Shown here: piece by piece, positions 1-10,235 of the stretch
How positions within the stretch are numbered: the first letter of the stretch is position 1
Layout: each line of letters begins with the position of its first letter
Assembly: GCA_943704525.1 (NCBI GenBank)
Contig: CALSCQ010002507.1
Location: 1 to 22,149 of the forward strand
Reading direction: 5' to 3'
Length of the DNA stretch: 22,149 nucleotides
From: Pigoraptor vietnamica
Lineage: Eukaryota > Opisthokonta > Filasterea
Made by a program: the position numbers and the translations under genes
The notes under the pieces: generated by a model
The model's database searches: none
Seen by the model: the letters and a program-made list of their open reading frames with translations, nothing else
Told to the model about the DNA's origin: nothing

Positions 1-7
1 CCGATCT
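1..7. other. Illumina adapter remnant, left contig end
   Basis: The first seven bases, CCGATCT, are the 3' end of the reverse complement of the standard Illumina TruSeq adapter (AGATCGGAAGAGC). The contig ends with the matching AGATCGG. These bases are most likely untrimmed adapter, not genome. Confidence 0.8.
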
Positions 8-8
8 C

Positions 9-28
9 TTTTTTTTTTTTTTTTTTTT
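9..28. repeat. T homopolymer, 20 nt
   Basis: An uninterrupted run of 20 T lies at the left edge. It is inside the intron that precedes the first visible kinase exon, about 35 nt upstream of the acceptor ctcag at 58-62, so it can act as or near the polypyrimidine tract. Its length is uncertain because homopolymers at contig ends assemble poorly. Confidence 0.8.
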
Positions 29-62
29 CGCTAAGCATTCATGTATTGATCGACTCGCTCAG

Positions 63-917
63 AGTCGTCGGTTCCCGTGAAGTGGACTGCGATCGAGGCG
101 CTGAAAGAGGGCGTTTTCAGCGAGAAGAGCGGTGGGTGCACATCTTCGTTGGCCAACCGAATAGTCGACTGCTTTGGATCTGATCGTGCCCCTTAATGCG
201 CCACCCTCGTTGAATCCCCCCGTAGACGTCTGGTCCTTCGGCGTCGTCCTGTTCGAGATGTGGTCGTTTGGTCAGGTAATGTGCGCCTAAGCGCAGTAGA
301 CGTGCGTCGCAGAGTGCCTCGCAATCCGCGTGGATTGTGTTGGCCACCTGGCCGCCGCGGGTTTTGCTTTGTCCTCAGCTCCCATGCATTACGTCGTCTC
401 ACGTTTGCAACGATGCGCCTCCACACACACGCAGCCTCCCTACGGTGGCATTCCCAACCTGGAAGTGATCGAGTGGATCGCCCGCGGAAATCGCCTGAAG
501 CGACCGGAGGGGTGCCCCAAGCAGATCTACGACATCATGCTCTCATGCTGGGAACCCGACCCCGCTCTGCGCCCTTCCTTCACCGATCTCGTCACCACGT
601 TCACGCCGTCTGCGCCAGAGCCCGTGCAGGAGATCGTGGAAGACTCGGCGGGTAACGCGTCGCTCTTTTCGCTCACGGGATCAACCGCCGGCCGCTCACG
701 GCTCTGGTCTAAGGGCTCTTATTCTAGCGGTTCTTATGCGAATTTCTCCAAGCTGGAACTCGTGGCGGCCCTCGCAGCCGTCGATAGTAAGCCCAACGCT
801 GAAGCTTCAATGACCGATAGCGGACTCACGTCGACGTCGTCTGAGGTCAGCGCGTACGATAACTCGCTCAACGCGACCGTTCGGACTCTACCCTCCATTG
901 ACGAGAGCGTCGTGTGA
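63..917 (+). CDS. Tyrosine protein kinase, C-terminal part (5' truncated)
   Basis: Exons 63-131, 226-275 and 435-917 join in phase to a stop TGA at 915-917. The reading begins just after the activation loop with VPVKWTAIEALKEGVF, then SEKSDVWSFGVVLFEMWSFG, then PPYGGIPNLEV and finally CWEPDPALRPSF. These are kinase subdomains VIII, IX and XI. PVKW before the APE-like motif and PYGG after subdomain IX are marks of tyrosine kinases; the closest family look is Csk/Src/Abl. The APE proline is Ile (AIE), which also occurs in several animal receptor tyrosine kinases. About 115 residues of Ser/Thr-rich tail follow the catalytic core and include two Tyr-x-Asn motifs (735 and 855). The ATP-binding half, HRD and DFG lie off the contig, so whether it is receptor or cytosolic, and whether it is active, is unknown. 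The upstream edge at 63 rests on one acceptor (ctcag) and is the least certain boundary. Confidence 0.88.
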
Positions 918-1359
918 ACGAAGGGAGCCACCGCTTAATTCGACCCGTGAGATTGTAACTCCGTGTGTCGCGCACTAGCCCGTCGTATGGGATCTTTGCG
1001 CTGTTTACTGCGATTGCAACTCCGTATCTCTTTTGCGTGCTTGCGTGCTATAATAATTGTGGCGTGCGAGCAATTAACTGAACAAATAATAACTGCAATT
1101 TCTAGTTGGTCGTTGACGCATAGCAACTCCAACACTTCTGTCCGCAGACGGACATCCGGTTTGAGCGATTCGGCTTCGAGAATCACTCTAGCAAGCGGCA
1201 TGTGTGCCACGACAATGCATTTCGCACGCAACGCTACCACGCACGCACGCGCACGCCCCGCAACAACTGCAAAAAAAAAGAAAAAGAAAAGCGACAGCCA
1301 CCGAAACACGTAAATATACACGAACACGAGTCCCTTCCTCCTCCCGAAAACGCCGAGAG
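918..1359. other. Convergent intergenic region, kinase 3' side
   Basis: This stretch lies between the kinase stop and the region downstream of CLUAP1, which is on the opposite strand. It is less GC-rich at 1035-1105 (around tataataattg and caaataataac), as expected for a 3' UTR, but has no clear AATAAA. A short A-rich run, interrupted by G, lies at 1271-1290. The open frames here are overlapping, low-complexity and on both strands; I see no gene. Confidence 0.5.
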
Positions 1360-1644
1360 CTACCGCACGTAGCTCCACGGCTGGGACGACTCGGAGGCTT
1401 CCGACTGCGCGTCGTCGATTGGAACCGCAAGCGATCCGTCGTCATTGCGCGCCCTCCGCAGACCCAAGCCAGCGGAGTCCACGCCCACACGAGACGCGCC
1501 CTCCCCCCGCACCTTCTTGCCCCGCCGCCGACCCACTGCGGCGGACGCAGCTGCAGAGACAAGGGCGCCGTCTTGAGACGATGCGATCGCGCGGTTCAAC
1601 TCGCCGATGCGCCTCTGACGCTCCTTGTCGCCCCGGGGGTCCCG
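1360..1644 (-). other. Open in-frame extension after the CLUAP1 stop
   Basis: Reading on past the CLUAP1 TGA (1645-1647) in the same frame gives 94 sense codons before TAG at 1360-1362. The peptide begins RDPRGDKERQRRIGELNRAI and ends SESSQPWSYVR. It has no recognised domain. It could be 3' UTR that happens to be open in GC-rich DNA, or a readthrough extension. Several other frames are open here too, so coding use is unproven. CLUAP1 already reaches its normal length at the TGA. Confidence 0.3.
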
Positions 1645-2657
1645 TCAGAACCCATCGAGGTCGTCCTCCTCTTCGTTCTGCGCACGCGTTGAGGAGCGAA
1701 TTAGGACGTTCACATTCAACACCACACAGACAACAAACAACAGACACACATACAGCGTTGCACTAGAGAACACCACACACCTGGTCGAGCTCAGAGTCGC
1801 CCTCCCCGTCGTCTTCGTCAATGTCAATCTCCTCTTCATCGTCGCTCGCCACCGGCCGCGCCTTCCCGCCTGACGAGCGGTTCGACGGCTTTCCGTTGGA
1901 TGCGGCAGCAGCGCGACCCTTTGGCCGCTCGTCGGGATCGCTCATGATGCTGCCCGATAGATTCTGCAGCGAGTCGTTGGGTTAAAATGTGGGGCGACCA
2001 CTGACGAATAACAAAGGCTACTTCATAGGAATGAGTGCCCTGAGTTCACATGTGCGTTGGCCGGGGCTGCGACTACTCACGTCGCTGTCCTCGTCCTCGT
2101 CGTCGCCGCCGTCGAGAGTGCCAAACGACTTGCCAGGCCCAGAGGAACCTAAGGGGCATACCGATGACGCAATGATGAGTCCACTCTTCCCTCCAAGCAT
2201 GCGTCCGGCGGACCACACAACATGACTTCAGCTGCCGGCGCGCGCACACACACACGCACCCTTCGGCTTCCGAGAGTAATCGTCGTCCAACAGGTCCTCG
2301 TCCTCGCCGCGCATAAGCTTGGCGTTCTCCTCGCGAAGGCGCTCCTGAATTCGCTTGAGGTGCGACTCGGTCTTCTGCAGAGAGCGAGTCACGTGCCACA
2401 CACACACGTGTGAGCAAAGAGAGCAATAGCCGTTTGCGACGCCCATAGATCACCATTCTCTTCCACACACAACTATTTTGCTTTTGATGGTACCGTGACT
2501 CCTAACGCCCACCTCCAATTTGTCCATTTCGGCGCGGTTGTGCTCGTCGAGCTGGTGCTCGAGGTACGTGAGGTTTCTGAACTTCTCCAGGTAAATGGCG
2601 TATTGCCGCTGCAGCTCGACCTCAAGCTTCTCGTACTCGTCCATGAACGCAGGTCTG

Positions 2658-2723
<66 letters not shown>

Positions 2724-3243
2724 AAGGAACGCGGGGAAGGGCTTACGTGAGACAGTGTCCTGCTAGTGAAAGATCAAGAGCACCTCTAACTCGGGGAGAC
2801 ACCTTAGGCAGACAAAGAAGCTTCACGACTGAACAGTTACGGTCAACACAGCCGCATGTACATGACACGTGCGATTGAATCGCAACGCACCGCACGCTCT
2901 GCAGGCTGTTGAGGCGCTTCTGGTTTCGCTCGAGGTCAAGCCGCTTCTTCTCAATCTTCGCCTCGAGATTCGCCTGAGGCACGTAATGCACTCGTGAGGA
3001 ATTGTAACGCAACTGGCCCATGAACCGGCACACAAGCACCGTAAATAAGCGGCACACGCTGAACAGAAAAAGGGGCGCACCTCGTCCGACGCAATGTTGG
3101 CGATCATTGTCTCGATCTGCTGCCGCTGGTCGCTGAGGGCGTTGATGCTCTCCTTCACCCCCTTCTCAATGGCGTCCACCTCCAGCGGACGCGCAATCGC
3201 CATCGACCGGGCCTCCTGCATGTGCCAAAGGGACGACGTCAGA

Positions 3244-3327
<84 letters not shown>

Positions 3328-4032
3328 AGGAACTGGCGAAAAGAGTGTAAAAATGGAGCAGAGGAGAGTGCGAGAGACGACAACGTGAGCATGAAGTGCG
3401 CGTTCGCACTCGATTGGGCCGTTGACTAAGCCGCCCCAACCGCGCACAGTCGCCCGGTTCATGCACCGCAACCACGCGACACCCACCCTGAGCTCCATCT
3501 CACGCCCGAGGAGGTCGTACAGCTTTGCGCCGCGTGTGGTGATCTCAGAGGCCAGCTGCCGCGACAGCTTCAGATCGGCCACCTTCCCCGAGATGTCGAG
3601 CATACGCGCAACAGACGCTGTGTCGTCCTCGCCCATCTTTTCCGTGATGCGCATGGCGTTGTAGAGGACCGTCGTGACCTTGAGCATCTCCTTCACCGCG
3701 TAGCCATCGGCAGAGTACAGCTTCTTCGTGTTGAGCTTGATGTGTGCGCGCGTCGCCATGAACTGCGCAATCGCCTTGATGAACGTCACGCGGTCCGTCT
3801 CCGTGTCAATGTCCGTGGGAAGGGGCGCGTTCGGGTCGTACCTGAGGCACACCGGGCGGTATTAGGGAAATATCCATCCATCTCCCATTAAAACAGTGTT
3901 CCAGTCACAGATAGGTGTGCCGATGCCGGTGACAGGCACTCATTTTCGCATGCAGACAAAAGCACGCGACAGTGGGAACGACACGCTTCTCGAGGCAGTC
4001 AACAACACACGCACATAATTACCGTTGCCAAT

Positions 4033-4072
<40 letters not shown>

Positions 4073-4588
4073 ACACATACACACACACGCACACGCACAC
4101 GCACACACACATACACACACACACACCACACACACACACCACACACACACACATTTCTGTGCACCGGACCCTAGTGTCCATCAGCACACCACCTCTACAC
4201 CCTACGCGTTCGACACACAACTCTGACCCTGAAGCCATTCAGCACGGCATGCGACACACACGGAATCACTCGGAGCGCCACTAGCCCCACGCCCACCTCT
4301 GCACGAGCCATATGAGAATTTCGTGGATCAGCTTGAAGTTGGGCGTGCGAAAGTTCTCCATGGAAATGAGCCGCGGGTACCCGAGTGCCCGCATCATCTC
4401 AGTAAAGTCTTTGGGAAGAGAGGGCAGAGGCGGTCAGGTGTTCAGTACGAAACTCGCAATTCACATACACAACATCGCGACGAAATATGAGTGTCAGCAA
4501 CGCACACGACAAGCGTGGGTACGCAACACGGATCGCTGCCTTCGCTGCACAGCGAACACGACTTACTTCGCAAATCCCTGTACGACAT
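1645..4588 (-). CDS. CLUAP1: Clusterin-associated protein 1 / IFT38, IFT-B subunit
   Basis: CLUAP1 is a subunit of intraflagellar transport complex B and is needed to build cilia. Ten exons on the minus strand (4588-4567, 4408-4297, 3841-3487, 3215-3081, 2973-2891, 2654-2513, 2374-2260, 2148-2081, 1963-1781, 1677-1645) join in phase to 415 residues; human CLUAP1 is 413 as I recall it. The first 20 residues, [20 protein letters not shown], match my recollection of the human protein exactly, across the first intron. Other conserved blocks are [36 protein letters not shown] and [12 protein letters not shown]. Residues 1 to about 130 form the CH-like N-terminal domain. Coiled coil follows from about 160 to 320, then an acidic Asp/Glu/Ser-rich tail ending DDLDGF. 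The start is the only ATG that gives the family N-terminus, and it has A at -3. The gene is head to head with PRPF8. Its presence implies that the organism makes flagella at some stage. Confidence 0.96.
2661..2718. repeat. (GT)29 microsatellite in CLUAP1 intron 5
   Basis: A pure GT run on the plus strand, so CA in the sense of CLUAP1. It ends about 5 nt before the acceptor AG (2656-2655) of the exon starting [10 protein letters not shown], in the place where a polypyrimidine tract is expected. Confidence 0.95.
3246..3326. repeat. A homopolymer of 81 nt in CLUAP1 intron 3
   Basis: An uninterrupted run of 81 A on the plus strand, which is 81 T in the sense of CLUAP1. It sits about 28 nt upstream of the acceptor at 3217-3216. 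It fills about a third of the 271-nt intron. The exact length is doubtful in a short-read assembly. Confidence 0.9.
3842..4296 (-). other. CLUAP1 intron 2 with long CA/GT microsatellite
   Basis: This is the longest inferred intron in the window (455 nt), with donor gtgggc and acceptor cctcag. Positions 4034-4153 are an almost unbroken CA tract (GT in the sense strand), with a few T, G and C interruptions. The rest has no recognisable gene. It splits an Arg codon between VQ and YDPNAP. Confidence 0.85.
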
Positions 4589-4826
4589 TTTCGACACAAA
4601 CGGCCACCGTGGTGGAGGTGTGCGACCAGAGTGTCGGTTGTGCACTCGCCCAGAGATTACTACCAATGAAGTGACAACAACCCCGATACGAATGCCGCCC
4701 GCGCACTCGGCACTGCAGTTGCGACGAGAGAGTGACGAAGGTATTGGACGCGGATAAGTTTTCTACGCGTAGAGATGCGCCCAGTAGCCACATTCCACAG
4801 TCCGGGGCTGTTTCAAACCGATCAAC

Positions 4827-4864
4827 ATCCGGGGTGGTAGCGATAGTGTATTTACACCCCGGAT
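4827..4864. repeat. 10-bp perfect inverted repeat in the divergent promoter
   Basis: ATCCGGGGTG at 4827-4836 pairs perfectly with CACCCCGGAT at 4855-4864 across an 18-nt spacer. A related half-site, TCCGGGGCTG, starts at 4801. It could be a paired protein-binding site or a hairpin. Confidence 0.7.
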
Positions 4865-4963
4865 TAAAATTTCGACACAGCGGCGCACGTGTGATCAGGC
4901 CACTATCGAAATAAAAAGCGCAATGTATGAAAAATGTATTGAACGGATCCCTGAATAATAATC

Positions 4964-4981
4964 CGCCACGTCAAGGTGGCG
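4964..4981. repeat. Short 6-bp hairpin repeat
   Basis: CGCCAC (4964-4969) and GTGGCG (4976-4981) are perfect inverse complements around a 6-nt loop. It lies about 290 nt upstream of the PRPF8 ATG. It is short enough to occur by chance in GC-rich DNA. Confidence 0.4.
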
Positions 4982-5266
4982 CCATCGCCCAGCTGGTCTC
5001 TCCCACACACGCGCACACGCATCTCACTCTGAAAGCGAAAACGGCGCGTTATAACGGGCGTCTAAAGCGGCGACTCTGTGGGCGTCCACACTGTCCGCCG
5101 TGTTCTCGTGTGGTAGTCGCTTGTTCGCTTTTTGGGCGAAATCGGCGCCGAGTGCGCCCAGTGATTGCGCTGCGCGGTCTGTCAATCGCGCCGAAGGGGT
5201 TCGCCCCGCGTTATCGCCTAGCTTTCTTCATCGCGGGTGTCGTGCGCGTTGGCGCACCTTGCGAAC

Positions 5267-8200
5267 ATGGATCCGATGGATACGTCTGAGCCTGGCGTGC
5301 AGTCTGCTGTGGACGAGAAGCTTCAGGAGAAAGGTGGGCATCTCTTTTTTGTGTGTGTGGTTTGTGGCGTGAGTGTGAGTGCGTGTGTGTGCGCGCGCGT
5401 GTGTGTGTGTGTGTGTGGGTAGTGCGCATGAAGCTGTGCTTGAAGTTTAGAACGCCGCATGAATGCGCAGCGTTTGCGGGATGTGTCTGTTGTCGTGTTG
5501 TGATTTTTTATTTTGGAAGATGTTGAGATTGTTTTTTTTTGGTAACATCTTGTTCTCTGTGGTTTATTGTCGCTGTACGCTGCTGTGAGGCGCTTTCCGT
5601 ATGTTTGGCGTGTCGCTGTGTTCTGCGTGTGGATCCGGCCATCCACTCTGCCCATCGGCGATTCCACTTGGGTTGCTTCCACTGCGTGCCACTAATCGAC
5701 TTCTGCCCGTCCCGCAGCGCGCAAATGGCAGCAGCTGCAGTCGAAGCGCTACAGCGAGAAGCGCAAGTTTGGCTATCAGGAGATGCAGAAGGAGGACATG
5801 CCTCCGGAGCACGTGCGCAAGATCATCCGCGACCACGGCGACATGACCAACAAGAAGTTTCGCCACGACAAGCGCGTCTACCTCGGCGCCCTCAAGTGAG
5901 TCGACTCACGCATCTCTATTTGTGCATGTCATTTTTTTGTGCATATCTTATTTGTGTACTCTTAAGGCGTGCGATCGAACACTTTGTGCGCCATCGAATG
6001 CCTTGAGTGCATCCACGCCTGCGCGTGACGTGACTCGACGCGTTATGTTTTCCGTCACTGTCACTGATTTGTTTCGTCGCCTCCAGGTACGTCCCGCACG
6101 CCGTGCTCAAGCTACTCGAGAACATGCCGATGCCCTGGGAGCAGGTCCGCGACGTCAAGGCGCTGTACCACGTGACCGGCGCCATCACGTTCATCGACGA
6201 GACGCCCAAGGTCATCGAGCCGGTGTATCTCGCACAGTGGGGCACGATGTGGATCATGATGCGCCGCGAGAAGCGCGACCGTCGCCACTTTAAGCGCATG
6301 CGTTTCCCGCCCTTCGACGACGAGGAGCCTCCGCTCGATTTTGGCGACAACGTGCTGGACGTCGAGCCGCTCGAGGCGATTCAGATGGAGCTAGATCCCG
6401 ACGAAGATGCCGCGGTGAAGGAGTGGCTGTACGAGCACAAGCCGCTCTCCGAGTCGAAGTTTGTGAACGGGCCGAGCTATCGCTTCTGGCGGCTGAACCT
6501 CCCGATCCGCGCGACGCTGTTTCGCCTCGCCAACCAGCTTCTTTCGGACATTGCCGACGACAACTACTTCTACCTGTTCGACCTCCAGTCGTTCTTCACG
6601 GCCAAGGCGCTGAACATGGCCATTCCCGGCGGCCCCAAGTTCGAGCCCCTGTACCGCGACGTCGACACGATGAACGAGGACTGGAACGAGTTCAACGACA
6701 TCAACAAGATCATCATTCGGCAGCCCATCCGCACCGAGTACCGCATCGCGTTTCCCTACCTCTACAACTCGCTCCCGCGGTCGGTCCACCTCTCGCGCTA
6801 CCACCACCCGACGGTGCAGTACATCAAGACGGAGGACCCCGACCTCCCGGCCTTCTACTTTGACCCGCTGATCAACCCGATCTCGCACCGCACGACGCTC
6901 GCGGGTCGCTTTGAGGAGCCGACGATCGACGACGACGACGACTTTGTGCTGCCGGAGGGCGTCGAGCCGTTCCTCGCGTCGACGCCGCTGTACACGGACA
7001 ACACGGCGAACGGGATTGCGCTGCTGTGGGCGCCGCGGCCCTTCTGCCTGCGGTCAGGACAGACGCGCCGCGCGCTCGACGTGCCCCTCGTCAAGTCGTG
7101 GTACCGCGAGCACGTGCCGCCGGGCCAGCCCGTGAAGGTCCGCGTGTCGTATCAGAAGCTTCTCAAGTGCTTCGTCATCAACGCGCTGCACCACCGGCCC
7201 CCGAAGGCGCTCAAGAAGCGCTACCTCTTCCGGTCGTTCAAGGCAACGAAGTTTTTCCAGACGACGACGCTCGACTGGGTGGAGGTCGGCCTGCAGGTGT
7301 GCCGGCAGGGCTACAACATGCTCAACCTGCTCATCCACCGCAAGAACTTGAACTACCTCCACCTCGACTACAACTTCAACCTCAAGCCCGTCAAGACGCT
7401 GACGACGAAGGAGCGCAAGAAGTCGCGCTTCGGCAACGCCTTCCACCTTTGCCGCGAGATCCTTCGCATGACCAAGCTGATCGTCGACTCGCACGTGCAG
7501 TACCGCCTCGGCAACGTCGACGCGTACCAGCTCGCCGACGGCCTGCAGTACATTTTCGCGCACGTCGGCCAGCTGACGGGCATGTACCGCTACAAGTACA
7601 AGCTCATGCGGCAGATTCGCATGTGCAAGGACCTCAAGCACGTCATCTACTACCGCTTCAACACGGGCCCCGTCGGCAAGGGTCCCGGCGTCGGCTTCTG
7701 GGCGCCGAGCTGGCGCGTGTGGATGTTCTTCCTACGCGGCATCGTGCCGCTACTCGAGCGGTGGCTCGGCAACCTCCTCGCGAGGCAGTTTGAGGGGCGC
7801 ACGTCGAAGGGCGTCGCGAAGACGGTGACGAAGCAGCGCGTCGAGTCGCACTTTGACCTCGAGCTGCGCGCGGCGGTGATGCACGACATTCTCGACATGA
7901 TGCCGGAGGGCATCCGCCAGAACAAGGCGCGCGCGATCCTCCAGCACCTGAGCGAGGCGTGGCGGTGCTGGAAGGCCAACATCCCGTGGAAGGTCCCGGG
8001 CCTCCCGACGCCGATCGAGAACATGATTCTCCGCTACGTCAAGATGAAGGCCGACTGGTGGACGAACACGGCGCACTACCAGCGCGAGCGCATCAAGCGC
8101 GGCGCGACGGTCGACAAGACGGTGTGCAAGAAGAACCTCGGTCGCCTCACGCGCCTCTTCCTCAAGGCGGAGCAGGAGCGGCAGCACAACTACCTCAAGG

Positions 8201-10197
8201 ACGGGCCGTACATCACGGCGGAGGAGGCCGTCGCGATCTACACGACGACGGTTCACTGGCTCGAGAGCCGCCGGTTCTCGCCGATCCCGTTCCCGCCGCT
8301 CAGCTACAAGCACGACACGAAGCTGCTCATCCTCGCGCTCGAGCGGCTGCGCGAGGCGTACAGCGTCAAGTCGAAGCTGAACCAGAGCCAGCGCGAGGAG
8401 CTCGGGCTCATTGAGCAGGCATACGACAACCCGCACGAGGCGCTCAGCCGCATCAAGCGGCACCTTCTCACGCAGCGCGCGTTCAAGGAGGTCGGGATTG
8501 AGTTTATGGACGTTTACTCGCACCTCATCCCCGTCTACGACGTCGAGCCGCTCGAGAAGATCACGGACGCGTACCTCGACCAGTACCTGTGGTTCGAGGG
8601 CGACAAGCGGCGCCTGTTCCCCGCGTGGATCAAGCCCGCCGACACGGAGCCACCGCCGCTTCTCGTGTACAAGTGGTGCCAGGGGATCAACAACCTGCAG
8701 GACGTGTGGGACACGGCGGAGGGCGAGTGCAACGTCATGCTCGAGGCGACGTTCGAGAAGATGAACGAGAAGATGGACCTGACGCTGCTCAACCGCCTCC
8801 TCCGCCTGATCGTCGACCACAACATCGCGGACTACATGACGGCGAAGAACAACATTGTCGTTAACTACAAGGACATGAACCACACGAACTCGTACGGGCT
8901 CATCCGCGGCCTCCAGTTTGCGTCGTTCATCACGCAGTACTACGGCCTCGTGCTCGACCTCCTCGTGCTCGGGCTCCAGCGCGCCGCGGAGATGGCCGGT
9001 CCGCCGCAGCTGCCGAACGACTTTCTCACGTTCCAGGACGCCGCGACCGAGACGCGCCACCCGATCCGCCTCTACTCGCGCTACATTGACCGCGTGCACA
9101 TGCTGCTGCGGTTCTCGGCGGAGGACTCGCGCGACCTTATCCAGCGGTACCTGACGGAGCATCCCGACCCGAACAACGAGAATATCGTCGGCTACAACAA
9201 CAAGAAGTGCTGGCCGCGCGACGCCCGCATGCGCCTCATGAAGCACGACGTGAACCTCGGCCGCGCCGTGTTCTGGGACATCAAGAACCGCCTGCCGCGC
9301 TCGGTGACGACGATCGAGTGGGACAACGCGTTCGTCTCGGTCTACTCGAAGGACAACCCCAACCTCCTCTTCGACATGTGCGGGTTCGAGGTGCGCATCC
9401 TCCCGAAGTGCCGCATCACGGCGGGCGAGATGACGACACGCGACGGCGTGTGGAACCTCCAGAACGAGGCGACGAAGGAGCGCACGGCGCAGGCGTTCCT
9501 GCGCGTCGACGACGACTCGCTCGAGAAGTTCAACAACCGCATCCGCCAGGTGCTCATGGCGTCCGGTTCGACGACGTTCACCAAGATCATCAACAAGTGG
9601 AACACGTCGCTGATCGGCCTGATGACGTACTTTCGCGAGGCCGTCGTCAACACGCAGGAGCTCCTCGACCTCCTCGTCAAGTGCGAGAACAAGATCCAGA
9701 CGCGTGTCAAGATCGGCCTCAACTCGAAGATGCCCAGCCGCTTCCCGCCCGTCGTCTTCTACACGCCGAAGGAACTCGGCGGTCTCGGCATGCTCTCGAT
9801 GGGCCACGTGCTCATTCCGCAGTCGGACCTCCGCTGGTCGAAGCAGACGGACGCCGGCGTGACGCACTTTCGTTCGGGCATGTCGCACGAGGAGGACCAG
9901 CTGATCCCGAACCTCTACCGCTACATCCAGCCGTGGGAGTCGGAGTTTATCGACTCGCAGCGCGTGTGGGCCGAGTACGCGCTCAAGCGGCAGGAGGCGC
10001 TCGCGCAGAACCGTCGGCTGACGCTCGAGGACCTCCAGGACTCGTGGGACCGCGGCATTCCGCGCATCAACACGCTCTTCCAGAAGGATCGGCACACGCT
10101 CGCGTACGACAAGGGGTGGCGCGTGCGGACGGACTTCAAGCAGTACCAAGTCATGAAGCAGAACCCGTTCTGGTGGACGCACCAGCGCCACGACGGC

Positions 10198-10235
<38 letters not shown>

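Larger units (their letters stand above)
4589..5266. promoter_or_regulatory. Divergent promoter region of CLUAP1 and PRPF8
   Basis: 678 nt separate the two start codons, so both 5' UTRs and promoters must lie here. I see no convincing TATA box and no ciliary X-box. One CCAAT occurs near 4663. Two inverted repeats stand out, at 4827-4864 and 4964-4981. CCGGGG occurs at 4802 and 4829, and its complement CCCCGG at 4857. The open frames here have no family resemblance. No tRNA or snRNA could be recognised. Confidence 0.65.

Noticed and set aside
1645-1647. TGA as a reassigned sense codon
   Set aside because: TGA ends five of the six genes at the expected family position, so it is a normal stop in this genome.
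1204-1692. 162-codon plus-strand frame
   Set aside because: It spans the CLUAP1 3' region in the wrong strand, is Arg/Thr/Pro-rich and shows no known domain.
3244-3475. Poly-Phe or poly-Lys proteins from the A/T homopolymer
   Set aside because: They are translations of an 81-nt intronic homopolymer and are not protein genes.
4034-4153. CRISPR-like or telomere-like array
   Set aside because: It is a simple CA/GT microsatellite without spacers or a telomeric unit.
4975-5010. tRNA D-arm-like stretch (gcccagctggt)
   Set aside because: No acceptor stem, anticodon arm or T arm can be folded at the required distances.
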